Assembly (NCBI GenBank): GCA_032250905.1
Contig: JAVVEQ010000001.1
Coordinates: 62,001-126,000, forward strand
Reading direction: 5' to 3'
DNA length: 64,000 nt
Origin: Desulfotignum sp032250905
Lineage (GTDB): Bacteria; Desulfobacterota; Desulfobacteria; Desulfobacterales; Desulfobacteraceae
Shown here: positions 52,410 through 60,713 of the stretch, in pieces
Numbering within the stretch: the first letter of the stretch is position 1
Layout of the letters: each line of letters starts with the position of its first letter
Notes under the pieces: generated by a model
The model's database searches: none
What the model was told of the DNA's origin: nothing
What the model saw: only the letters and a program-made list of their open reading frames with translations
Translations under genes and position numbers: made by a program

Positions 52410-54392
52410 TTAAAATGTCATCCGGATACCGGCATATCCGGTCCGGCCGGCCTGGGGCAATCCATAGGATTCTTCATAATTTTCATCCGTCAGGTTATCC
52501 ATCCCCAGATAGACGTATACCGAATCCCTGTATACTTTCTGCTCGAGTTTCACATTCACCAGGGTATAGTCCTTGAGTTTGCCTTTTTCAAACGTATCGG
52601 AATAGTAATACTGGTCTGCGGTGTGCAGAACATCTGCATGTGCCCTCAGGCCGAAACCCCATGTATATCCCACGTCCAGCGTGTATTTCCGGGCCGGCCG
52701 GTACTGCAGATCGTCTCTTTGGGCGCCTGCGGATTTATCTTCGGTGTCCAGATAGGAATAGCCCAGACCAATGGTGCCGGTGTCAAGAAACGGCTTGAAC
52801 AGATAGATCTCAAATCCCCTGAAATCATAGGCTTCCCAGTTCTTATAAAGATCCGTGGCATCATTTTTTTCAATGTACTGGGACACATCATGTTTGAACA
52901 CGGCCAGATCCAGGGTCATATCCCCGAACAATCTCTGGGTGATACCGGCTTCATAATTCTTGGATTCTTCGGGCACCAGATCGGCATTTCCGGAGCTGGG
53001 ATCATACAGCTGCTTGATATCCGGAAACCGGATTTTTCTGGCATAGGAGGCCCGCAGTATGGTGCTGTCGGTGATATCATAGCTCAGACCCGCCATATAG
53101 CTGCCCTTGTCCACATCACTCCCTGCATCTTTGGTCTGCCAGTGGTGACTGTACCCGGCCGTGACCCCGAGTTTCGAGAAAAACCGGACATTGTATTCCA
53201 GTGCCGCTGAATACATGTCCAGTCCATGATCGTAATAATATGCGGTCGGTGGCGTGTTGTCCTTGTCCACATTCCTGAAATCAGAGGTGTAGTCACTGGC
53301 CTCGGTGGAAAACGCCAGCACCGCATTTCCCGCGGTTCCGAAATCTGCACGGGTCTGAAAGGCCGCCCCTTTTATTTCTGTCTCGTCATCACTCCTGAAG
53401 GAATTTTTTTTGGTTATGGTGCTGTAGGTATCATCATCATACCGGGCGTTTTCCTGCTCATTTCTATTGACAAATACCCATCCTCTGAAACCGAATATCC
53501 CTTTGGGGGTGTAACTCATAGACAACTGACCGGACAGGGTTTCTAAATCTTCGGTGCGATCATATTTCGGTTTTTTGTAAAACGGATCTTTCTTGTCATC
53601 CACCGTCATGGGGGGTGTGCCGTATTCTCCGGTGGTCCGTTCCAGTGTCAGCCCGATCTCGACTTCGTCATTCATCTGATACACCAGATTTCCGAAAAGG
53701 CTCAATCGCTCGTTGTCACTGTTGTTCCGTTCATTTCCATCTTCCAGGCTGGTGGGGTCGAAATTATCAGACACATGAAACCCGTCTGAATCATAATTAT
53801 TGATGCCGCCAAAAAAACTGACCGTGTCATTGCCCCCGGCCACATTGAGTTTGGTGTAATGGTTGCCGTGCTCATCCATTTCTGCCGATACATCTCCACC
53901 TAATCCCCGGGTTCCCTGCTTGGTGATGATATTGATAACCCCGGCAAGCCCCCCCTGGCCGTAAAGCACAGAGTGTCCTCCGTAGGTCACCTTGATTTTG
54001 GCGATGTTTTCCGTGGAAATCATGTTGGGGTCGAACTGGCTGTCATACGTTGAATTAATGGGAATCCCGTTGAGCAGCAGAATGGTGTGCCGGCTTCTGA
54101 ATCCCCGGATATTGACCCGGGGAACTCCTTCGCCGCCCCGTCGGATATCCACCCCCGGAAGCAGCTCAAGGGCTTTGGCCAGGGTCAGTGCATGCCGTTT
54201 TTCAATATCTTGCGCAGTTATTTCCACCGTCTTGACAGGGCTTTTCTCGGGACTGTCTGCTGAAACAACCACCTCGCCCAGGGAATAAACAGTGGTTGAC
54301 GGTTGTTTTGTGTCTTCTGCCGCGATAACCAGAGACACACCGATCCATAGCCATAAAACACTGCCGATTAAATACCCTCTTTTTTGTTTCAT
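52410..54392 (-). CDS. TonB-dependent outer-membrane receptor
   Basis: About 660 residues: signal peptide (MKQKRGYLIGSVLWLWIGVSLVIA), a TonB box-like start (TTVYSLGEVVVSA), plug domain (LELLPGVDIRRGGEGVPRVNIRGFRSRHTILLLNG, near 80-115), then a beta-barrel ending with GYAGIRMTF, a C-terminal aromatic residue for BAM insertion. It resembles BtuB/CirA-type receptors for metal complexes. The ATG at 54392 with GAAGGCAGA upstream is preferred over 54443. First gene of the import operon; divergent from the exbBD-tonB operon. Confidence 0.92.
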   Translation of the reverse strand: MKQKRGYLIGSVLWLWIGVSLVIAAEDTKQPSTTVYSLGEVVVSADSPEKSPVKTVEITAQDIEKRHALTLAKALELLPGVDIRRGGEGVPRVNIRGFRSRHTILLLNGIPINSTYDSQFDPNMISTENIAKIKVTYGGHSVLYGQGGLAGVINIITKQGTRGLGGDVSAEMDEHGNHYTKLNVAGGNDTVSFFGGINNYDSDGFHVSDNFDPTSLEDGNERNNSDNERLSLFGNLVYQMNDEVEIGLTLERTTGEYGTPPMTVDDKKDPFYKKPKYDRTEDLETLSGQLSMSYTPKGIFGFRGWVFVNRNEQENARYDDDTYSTITKKNSFRSDDETEIKGAAFQTRADFGTAGNAVLAFSTEASDYTSDFRNVDKDNTPPTAYYYDHGLDMYSAALEYNVRFFSKLGVTAGYSHHWQTKDAGSDVDKGSYMAGLSYDITDSTILRASYARKIRFPDIKQLYDPSSGNADLVPEESKNYEAGITQRLFGDMTLDLAVFKHDVSQYIEKNDATDLYKNWEAYDFRGFEIYLFKPFLDTGTIGLGYSYLDTEDKSAGAQRDDLQYRPARKYTLDVGYTWGFGLRAHADVLHTADQYYYSDTFEKGKLKDYTLVNVKLEQKVYRDSVYVYLGMDNLTDENYEESYGLPQAGRTGYAGIRMTF

Positions 54393-54470
54393 TCTGCCTT
54401 CCTTTTTTGTTTCCGTTTCAACGGGTCTTAATTTTGGCCACAATATAGCTATTTGCTGTACAGGTCAACA

Positions 54471-54530
54471 AAAAAGTTGCTTATGGTTGCTTTGGGTTAT
54501 TTAAACAAAACATATTCACATTTATTGACA
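54471..54530 (+). promoter_or_regulatory. tandem 10-bp repeats, site C, with promoter
   Basis: AAAAAGTTGC, TTATGGTTGC and TTTGGGTTAT adjoin in 10-bp register (54471-54500). TTGACA (54525-54530) with TATATC 17 bp later forms a promoter for the repeat protein-exbBD-tonB operon. The TonB receptor gene starts on the other side, so one site could serve both operons. Confidence 0.6.
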
Positions 54531-54562
54531 AAAACAACCTGAATCGATATATCTACGGCATT

Positions 54563-56104
54563 ATGAAACCAGGAACCCTGAACTGCATTTGCCTTATTCT
54601 TTTTATCCTCTGGCTGTGCCCTTTGACGGCACTGGCGGAAAATCGGGTGGAAAAAGACCTGACCGAAGACGGCATTACCGACCAGGTGCTGATTTATGAT
54701 GACTCCGGTACCATTCTGCAGGCGGACATGGACCAGAACCAGGACGGATTTTTTGAAAAACGGCAGTACTATACTAACGGTACCATTTCCAGAATTGAAC
54801 GGGATCTGGACGATGACCATCAAATGGACTGCACGGATTTTTTTGAAAACGAAAAAAGAGTCCGCCAGGAAAAACGGGATGCCGGCGGCAATCTGACCCA
54901 GATCGCCTTGTTTGATGCAGAGGGGCAGATTCAAAAAATTCAGAAAGATACCACCGGGAACGGCCGGTTTGACACCCTTTTTCAGTTTGACGCCGGCCGG
55001 CTGATATTCAGTACCAAAGATACGGATGGCAACGGCACGGTCAATATCACCACCTTTTACGACAAACAGATGCCGGTCCGGCAGGAAATTGATGAAAACG
55101 AAAACAAGACCCTGGACCGGATCGTTTTTTTCGACAGCCAGGGTCAGATCAAAAAAATACTGAAAGACCCGTATAAAAAGGACCGGTATCAGACCACCCT
55201 GATATTCGAAAACGGGCAGATGAAAACCCGGCACCGGGATACCAGTAAAAACGGCACCGCAGATGATATTACCTGGTTTGAAAACGATCTGCCGGTGGAA
55301 CATAAACAGGACACCAATTTTGACGGCCGTTTCGACATCATAACCCGGTTTGCAGAAGGCGTGGTCCAATTCCAGGAAAAAGACATGAATTTTGACGGCA
55401 CAGCGGATTTTTTCGCTGAATTCGATGATGCCGGTCAATTATTGAAAACCCGGGAGGATACCAGCGGGAACGGCCGGATCGACCGGGTCAGACACTACCG
55501 GAAAGGCTCCCTTTTCCAGGTGGAAAACGATCATGACGGCGACGATTTTTTTGAAACCGTCTCTTTGATGGAAAACGATCGGATTGACAAGAACCTTATT
55601 GACAAGAACCATGACGGTACCCCGGATGTTGAGGTCTTTTTCAATGATAAACAGCAAAGGGAGCGACTGATCAGTGACACTGATTTCAATGGAAAGCCCG
55701 ACACCTGGCAGTATTACACCGATGATATTCTGACCCGGGTGGAAAAGGATGAAAACAAAGACGGCAACGTGGATCTGGTTGAAACCTATGATGAGAACGG
55801 ACACCTGAAAACCCTGGAGGAACGAAAACAGGGCAGGGTCTGGCTGACCTGGTATTACGGGCCCGGAGAGATCCTTGTCAGAGGGGAGGAAGACAAAAAT
55901 CAGGATGGTGCGGTGGAAATCTGGTATCTGTATGAAAACGGCAGACTGACCAGGGTCAAGGAAGATACCACCCTGGACGGAAAGCCGGACCTGTGGGAAA
56001 CCTATGACGAGACCCAGGCGATGGTCAAACGCGAACGGGATCTGGATTTTGACGGGATCCCGGATTTTGTGGAAACGATTGAACAAGCTGAAACCGACTC
56101 CTGA
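54563..56104 (+). CDS. exported aspartate-rich repeat protein in the TonB operon
   Basis: 513 residues. A signal peptide (LNCICLILFILWLCPLTALA) is followed by about 20 repeats of roughly 22 residues with the motif D-x-[DN]-x-[DN]-G: DMDQNQDGFF, DTDGNGTVN, DTNFDGRFD, DMNFDGTAD, DENKDGNVD, DLDFDGIPD. The pattern is like EF-hand or thrombospondin type 3 calcium loops, alternating with short beta segments. No family name recognised. It begins the operon with exbB, exbD and tonB, so it probably binds cations or the TonB complex in the periplasm. Confidence 0.75.
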   Translation: MKPGTLNCICLILFILWLCPLTALAENRVEKDLTEDGITDQVLIYDDSGTILQADMDQNQDGFFEKRQYYTNGTISRIERDLDDDHQMDCTDFFENEKRVRQEKRDAGGNLTQIALFDAEGQIQKIQKDTTGNGRFDTLFQFDAGRLIFSTKDTDGNGTVNITTFYDKQMPVRQEIDENENKTLDRIVFFDSQGQIKKILKDPYKKDRYQTTLIFENGQMKTRHRDTSKNGTADDITWFENDLPVEHKQDTNFDGRFDIITRFAEGVVQFQEKDMNFDGTADFFAEFDDAGQLLKTREDTSGNGRIDRVRHYRKGSLFQVENDHDGDDFFETVSLMENDRIDKNLIDKNHDGTPDVEVFFNDKQQRERLISDTDFNGKPDTWQYYTDDILTRVEKDENKDGNVDLVETYDENGHLKTLEERKQGRVWLTWYYGPGEILVRGEEDKNQDGAVEIWYLYENGRLTRVKEDTTLDGKPDLWETYDETQAMVKRERDLDFDGIPDFVETIEQAETDS

Positions 56105-56130
56105 TCAGATGAAAGGAAAAAGAAACACCG

Positions 56131-56742
56131 ATGCTGGCTTTTTTATCCAAAGGAGGGATACTGGTCATCCCCATATTGTTCTGCTCCGTCCTGGTATTGG
56201 CCATTTTTTTTGAACGCATGATCCGGTATGCCGTCAATCGAAGGCGGGGAAAAGAGATTGAACTCAAAATCGCCGATCTGGTGGCCAAAGGGCGGGAACA
56301 AGATGCCCTGGCCCTTTCCAGGCAAAGCAACTCGCCCATGGGCCGGATTCTTGAAAAAGCCATACAGGCAAGGGACCTGGACAAGGACACCCTGGAATCG
56401 GTGATTGTAAACGCAACGGAAAACGAGGTCCGGGGCCTGTCCGCCTATCTCCAGGCACTGGCCACCATCGGCAATATCGCACCGCTGCTGGGACTTCTGG
56501 GAACCATCATCGGTATGATCAAGGCGTTCATGGTGATCCAGGACATGGGTGGGAAAGTGAATGCCGCGGTTCTGGCCGGCGGCATCTGGGAAGCCATGCT
56601 CACCACGGCGCTGGGATTGGCTGTGGCCCTTCCCACCATGGTGGCCCACTCCTACCTGCTGTCCAAAGTGGACAAATATGAGGCCCGGCTGCAAAATGGT
56701 TCGGTTCTGTTCTTGAAAGCCGTCGCCGCAAAGGACCGATAG
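56131..56742 (+). CDS. exbB: ExbB/TolQ-type proton channel subunit
   Basis: 203 residues with three membrane segments: ILVIPILFCSVLVLAIFFE near 8, and ATIGNIAPLLGLLGTIIGMIKAF and LTTALGLAVALPTMVAHSYL near 115-180. These are the MotA/TolQ/ExbB channel signatures. It uses the proton motive force to energise TonB. It lies between the repeat protein and exbD. Confidence 0.93.
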   Translation: MLAFLSKGGILVIPILFCSVLVLAIFFERMIRYAVNRRRGKEIELKIADLVAKGREQDALALSRQSNSPMGRILEKAIQARDLDKDTLESVIVNATENEVRGLSAYLQALATIGNIAPLLGLLGTIIGMIKAFMVIQDMGGKVNAAVLAGGIWEAMLTTALGLAVALPTMVAHSYLLSKVDKYEARLQNGSVLFLKAVAAKDR

Positions 56743-56743
56743 C

Positions 56744-57151
56744 ATGCTGAAATTCAAGAAACACGCCAACCGGTATCAGATTCAGGCCCCGCTGACCTCC
56801 CTGATCGATATCGTTTTCCTGCTGCTGATTTATTTTCTGCTCACCACCAATTTTATCGTGGAAGAAGGCATCAAGATCAAACTGCCCCAGGCCACGGCGT
56901 CCGCTCCCCAGATCAAACAGGAGATCACGGTGTTTGTGGACAGGGAAGGCACGGCCTACATGGCTGATCAGAAAATCCCCATGGACCAGCTGTATACCCG
57001 GCTGAAAGAACAAATCGGCAACGATCCGGACCGGCTGGTGATTATCAAGGCGGATAAAACCGTCATTCTGAACAAGGCCGTCAAGGTCATGGACATTGCC
57101 AAGGCCGCGGGTGCGGCCCGGTTGAGCCTCGCAACGGAAAAAGGACTTTGA
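56744..57151 (+). CDS. exbD: ExbD/TolR-type subunit
   Basis: 135 residues. A single membrane helix near residues 16-35 (TSLIDIVFLLLIYFLLTTNF) contains the essential aspartate (LIDIVF). The C-terminal periplasmic domain follows (VDREGTAYMADQKI ... VIIKADKTVILNKAVKVMD). Works with ExbB. Starts 2 bp after exbB. Confidence 0.93.
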   Translation: MLKFKKHANRYQIQAPLTSLIDIVFLLLIYFLLTTNFIVEEGIKIKLPQATASAPQIKQEITVFVDREGTAYMADQKIPMDQLYTRLKEQIGNDPDRLVIIKADKTVILNKAVKVMDIAKAAGAARLSLATEKGL

Positions 57152-57160
57152 TTCAGCAGT

Positions 57161-57868
57161 ATGGCACAGCGCACCCAAATGTCTGTCAACTGGCTGCTGC
57201 ATGGTTTCATTGTGGTATCCTTCGGGATTCATGTCCTGATTTTTCTTCACATGGCAGGAATCTATGAAAACCGGGCCATGTCCTATATTGAGCTGACGCT
57301 GCAACAGGTGTCCAAACCGTCTGTCCGGGACATTCCCACCCCCCGGATCCGCCGGCAGGAGGTGCAGAAAACCGAAGTCACGCCCATTGAGCCCAAACCG
57401 TTTCAGGTCCCTCAAATGAAACTGGATCCCGTGGTGACCCGAACCCCCACCGTGACAAGGGATCAGATTCCTCTGCCCCAGATGCCGGACACCGTGAGTG
57501 CGGCATCGGTTCCGGTCAGCGGTTTCACCCCCCGGCCGGAAGCAGTGGTGGATACCACGGATGTTCAAGCGGAATTCGCCTCTGCCAGAGACTATTTTGA
57601 AATGCTGAATTTGAGGATTCACAGCGTCAAGGAATATCCGGAATCCGCCCGGTCCCGGCATATCCAGGGGCGGGTCAAAGTGAAATTCGTGCTGTTTGCG
57701 GACGGCTCCCTCAAAGAAGTTCAGGTGGTAAAAAGTTCCCGGCATACTAATCTGGATGAAGCGGCCGTCAATGCCGTCAAAAAAGCGGCCCCGTTTCCAA
57801 GACCTCCTGCGTCCCTTTTCAAAACCCCGGTCACATTCCAGATCCACATTCTCTTTGAACTGGCATGA
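57161..57868 (+). CDS. tonB: TonB energy transducer
   Basis: 235 residues: an N-terminal membrane anchor (HGFIVVSFGIHVLIFLHMAG), a proline- and valine-rich linker (TPIEPKPFQVPQMKLDPVV), and a C-terminal TonB domain (RLHSVKEYPESARSRHIQGRVKVKFVL-type, YPESARSRHIQGRVKV, SSRHTNLDEAAVNAVKKAAPF). It should contact the TonB box of the divergent receptor. Last gene of the operon. Confidence 0.93.
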   Translation: MAQRTQMSVNWLLHGFIVVSFGIHVLIFLHMAGIYENRAMSYIELTLQQVSKPSVRDIPTPRIRRQEVQKTEVTPIEPKPFQVPQMKLDPVVTRTPTVTRDQIPLPQMPDTVSAASVPVSGFTPRPEAVVDTTDVQAEFASARDYFEMLNLRIHSVKEYPESARSRHIQGRVKVKFVLFADGSLKEVQVVKSSRHTNLDEAAVNAVKKAAPFPRPPASLFKTPVTFQIHILFELA

Positions 57869-57998
57869 CCGCCTTGAAAACGGTTAAACGACTCCCAAAC
57901 CCATTGACCCAGGACCCATTGCCCATGCTGAAGAAACTCATTGGATTATTGACAGCTGTCTTTGCTGAAAAACAGCAGCATTCTTTAAATGATGTTGT

Positions 57999-58070
57999 TT
58001 TTGGTTATTCTTAGTTAATATAATTAATTTTATGGTTTATTAAAAAAAATAGTTGACAAAAAATAACTTA
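57999..58070 (+). promoter_or_regulatory. tandem 10-bp repeats, site D, with promoter
   Basis: TTTTGGTTAT (57999-58008), TCTTAGTTAA (58009-58018), TATAATTAAT, TTTATGGTTT (58029-58038) in 10-bp register. TTGACA (58053-58058) and a TATAAAAT-like -10 region follow. The predicted transcript begins near 58085 and contains the structured RNA candidate. Confidence 0.58.
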
Positions 58071-58087
58071 TAAAATAGAGTAGGCAC

Positions 58088-58245
58088 ATGCTCGGGATAC
58101 ACATTGCGGTCCCGAAACCATGTTATTGGATAATGTCACAGGATAATTTATTGTTTCCTTAAAACAATTCCCATCTCCTTGGCAAGCATTATCCAGCCGC
58201 CTGTCCTGCCCCGGACCCTGGCAGGACAGGCGGCACTCTCCTTCT
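58088..58245 (+). ncRNA. candidate structured small RNA with terminator
   Basis: No convincing gene lies here. Helices seen: CGGGA (58093-58097) with TCCCG (58110-58114); TGGATAATG (58127-58135) with CATTATCCA (58187-58195), enclosing ATTGTTT (58150-58156) with AAACAAT (58162-58168); and a 15-bp perfect stem (58196-58210 with 58220-58234) followed by a T-rich stretch, which fits a terminator. A promoter and site D repeats lie directly upstream. It could be a small RNA or a leader of the regulator gene at 58339. A 24-codon frame (58088) is weakly possible. Confidence 0.5.
58196..58245 (+). terminator. strong intrinsic terminator-like hairpin
   Basis: A 15-bp perfect GC-rich stem with a 9-base loop, followed by ACTCTCCTTCTTCTTC. 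It would end the candidate RNA before the regulator gene. The T-tract is interrupted by C, so attenuation or partial read-through is possible. Confidence 0.6.
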
Positions 58246-58338
58246 TCTTCAAGTTTACCTTCTTTGGATCTTTACAAAAAATGATCCCCCTTATATGATA
58301 ATCAAATGACTATTAATTGAAACAAAAGGGGCCTGGAA

Positions 58339-59241
58339 ATGGGAGAACTTTATACAACCAAGGAAATTGCCAAGTTTTTAAATATCAACGAAAAAATGGT
58401 GTACTCCCTGATCTCTGAAAAAGGCCTGCCCGCCACCAAGGTCACAGGCAAATGGCTGTTTCCCATCAATCTGGTCCGCCAGTGGGTGGAAGCGGGCACG
58501 GAAAATTATCCCCAGTCCGCCCAGCTGCCCCCCTACCACGGCCTGGTGCTCATTGCCGGCAGCAATGATCTGCTGCTGGACAAACTCATCTCGACGTTCA
58601 ATATCAAACATGAACATCACATGGCCATGTTCGGCATGGCCGGATCCCTGGGAGGCCTGAACGCCCTGAAACAGAACCTGTGCCACATCGCTTCCAGTCA
58701 TCTCATCGGGGACAACGATGATTACAACTTTCCCTTTCTCAAAGATGACATGCATCAAACCCCGGCTGTGGTGAATTTCTGCCAGCGGGAACAGGGAATC
58801 GTGCTTCAGAAGGGAAACCCCAAAAAGATCCAATCAATCAAAGATCTGAGCAAGCCGGATATCCGCATCGTGAACCGGCAGCTGGGAACCGGCACCCGGA
58901 AACTCTTTGACAAAATACTGATGGAACATGACATCAAGGGAGAAGCCATACAGGGATATGACGACGTCCTGTCCCGTCACATGGACGTGGGCCTGGAAAT
59001 TCTTAACAAAAAAGCGGATGCCGGACCGGCCATCCGGCCGGTGGCAAATATCCTGGGACTGGATTTCATTCCGGTCTGCTGGGAACGTTTCGACCTGCTC
59101 ATCGCCAAAGACAAGTTTTTCGAACAGGGCATCCAGTTGTTTCTGTCTCTGCTGAAAGGCAAAGTCATTCAGCAGACCGCTGAAAAATACGGCGGGTATG
59201 ACCTGTCCATGACCGGCAAAATGATCTATCCGCCATCCTGA
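58339..59241 (+). CDS. excisionase-type HTH regulator with binding-protein-like sensor domain
   Basis: 300 residues. Residues 4-52 are an excisionase/MerR-like helix-turn-helix (LYTTKEIAKFLNINEKMVYSLISEKGLPATKVTGKW). From about 70 a periplasmic-binding-protein-like domain follows (HGLVLIAGSNDLLLDKLI, GSLGGLNALKQNLCHIAS, VNRQLGTGTRKLFDKILMEH, KKADAGPAIRPVANILG), related to that of the regulator at 23367. It has no signal peptide, so the sensor is cytoplasmic. It is a good candidate to bind the tandem 10-mers (site D lies upstream). Confidence 0.85.
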   Translation: MGELYTTKEIAKFLNINEKMVYSLISEKGLPATKVTGKWLFPINLVRQWVEAGTENYPQSAQLPPYHGLVLIAGSNDLLLDKLISTFNIKHEHHMAMFGMAGSLGGLNALKQNLCHIASSHLIGDNDDYNFPFLKDDMHQTPAVVNFCQREQGIVLQKGNPKKIQSIKDLSKPDIRIVNRQLGTGTRKLFDKILMEHDIKGEAIQGYDDVLSRHMDVGLEILNKKADAGPAIRPVANILGLDFIPVCWERFDLLIAKDKFFEQGIQLFLSLLKGKVIQQTAEKYGGYDLSMTGKMIYPPS

Positions 59242-60704
59242 CCCGGCAGACACAGCGCCAGCCCCAGGCAGAACAGCGCCACAATGAACACCAGCAAAAA
59301 AGTGCCCCACACACCCTGCGCCACCGCTGTTTTCAGAACAGCCCTTGCTGCATCCGGTATCAGGGCCTGAAATTCCGGGCGAAACAGATTTTCCATGTTT
59401 TCCTTTAACTGAACCATCAGGCTTTCCGGCAGGGGTACATTCACGGTTTCCAGCCTGTTCAGCAGCTGATGGGTGACCATGCCGCCGCTGACGCCGACCC
59501 CCAGGGTACCGCCCAGGGTCCGGGCAAACTGGTGGGAGGATGTGGCCACCCCCAGGTCAGTGGCTGCCAGGCTGTTCTGGACCACCAGCAGCGTGGACAG
59601 GACCACGAACCCCATGCCGAACCCCACCACCTGAAACACCAGAAAACTGTGAAATATGGTCGTGGAGGTAGAAAACCCCAGGGTCAACCCCGTGCCAACC
59701 ACCAGAAAGAATCCCCCGGCCAGGGCCGCGGTTTTCTGGGTGGTGCGGTGCATGACCCGTCCTAAAATCAGAGACCCCACAGACCAGCCCAGGCTCAGGG
59801 AAAGCATGGCCATGCCCACCTGCAAAGGCGTATGTCCCAGCGCACCCTGGAGAAACAAAGGGGCATACCCGAACAGGGAAAACATGGAAAAACTGGCGCA
59901 GAACCCGGCCAGGTTGCCTGTGGCAAAGCCTCTGCGCTTGAAAAACCGCAGATCCAGGATGGGATCATCTGCACCCAGTTCCGCTTTGACAAACCAGAGG
60001 CCGAATCCAATGGATGTGACGACCAGCAGCAAGGCCGGCAAAGACATCCAGGCAATATCGCGCCCACCCGTCATCACCAGGGTCAGCACTGACATCAGAA
60101 ACCCGGTCAGCGACACCAGCCCGGACCAGTCCAGAGAGGCGTTTGTCTTTTTTTCCCGAAACTCGGTTAAAAACATGGCGATGCCGGCCAAAGACAGCAG
60201 GCCCAGGGGCAGATTGATGAAAAAAATCCATCGCCAGGAAAAAAAACTGACCATCACCCCGCCCATGGTGGGACCGATCACCGATGCCACTCCCCAGATA
60301 AAAGAGGCCAGAGAAAGGGTCCTGGCCCGCTGTCCTTCAGGGGCCGCTTCAGAGAGCACCACATACACCAGGGCAAAAATACCGCCGGACCCGATGCCCT
60401 GAAACACCCGGGCCGCCACCAGAAATTTCATGGACGGGGACGCTCCGGCAGCCAGGGACGAAAGAATAAAAATACTCACACTGACCAGCAGCAGTTGCTT
60501 GATGGCAAACAAATCGGACAGTTTGCCAAAGATCGGCAATGCCACGGCCCGTGCCAAAAAATAGGCGGAGTACACCCAGGCATACAGATGCAGCCCGGAA
60601 AGATCTGCGATAATGGTAGGCATGGCCGCCGACATGACCAGGGCATCCAACGCACCCAGAAACAGAGCCAGCAGCACGGCGCTGATCAACCAGGCCTGAT
60701 TCAT
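59226..60704 (-). CDS. MFS drug-efflux-type transporter (EmrB/QacA)
   Basis: 492 residues with about 14 membrane helices. Motif A-like FGKLSDLFAIKQLL and motif C-like VIGPTMGGVMVSFFSWRWIFFINLPLG are seen, the latter typical of DHA2 exporters. It probably expels drugs or metabolites by proton antiport. Its 3' end overlaps the regulator gene by 16 bp, convergent. The acetyltransferase fusion gene lies 9 bp upstream on the same strand. Confidence 0.9.
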   Translation of the reverse strand: MNQAWLISAVLLALFLGALDALVMSAAMPTIIADLSGLHLYAWVYSAYFLARAVALPIFGKLSDLFAIKQLLLVSVSIFILSSLAAGASPSMKFLVAARVFQGIGSGGIFALVYVVLSEAAPEGQRARTLSLASFIWGVASVIGPTMGGVMVSFFSWRWIFFINLPLGLLSLAGIAMFLTEFREKKTNASLDWSGLVSLTGFLMSVLTLVMTGGRDIAWMSLPALLLVVTSIGFGLWFVKAELGADDPILDLRFFKRRGFATGNLAGFCASFSMFSLFGYAPLFLQGALGHTPLQVGMAMLSLSLGWSVGSLILGRVMHRTTQKTAALAGGFFLVVGTGLTLGFSTSTTIFHSFLVFQVVGFGMGFVVLSTLLVVQNSLAATDLGVATSSHQFARTLGGTLGVGVSGGMVTHQLLNRLETVNVPLPESLMVQLKENMENLFRPEFQALIPDAARAVLKTAVAQGVWGTFLLVFIVALFCLGLALCLPGQDGG

Positions 60705-60713
60705 ATGCGTACC

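Noticed and set aside
58088..58162. 24-codon frame in the candidate RNA as a leader peptide
   Set aside because: Ribosome binding site is weak and the frame crosses the helices; the RNA structures are better supported.
58339..59241. TunR tungstate regulator
   Set aside because: TunR has, as I recall, a XerC/D-like DNA-binding domain; this protein has an excisionase-type helix-turn-helix and a binding-protein-like sensor, so it is a different family.
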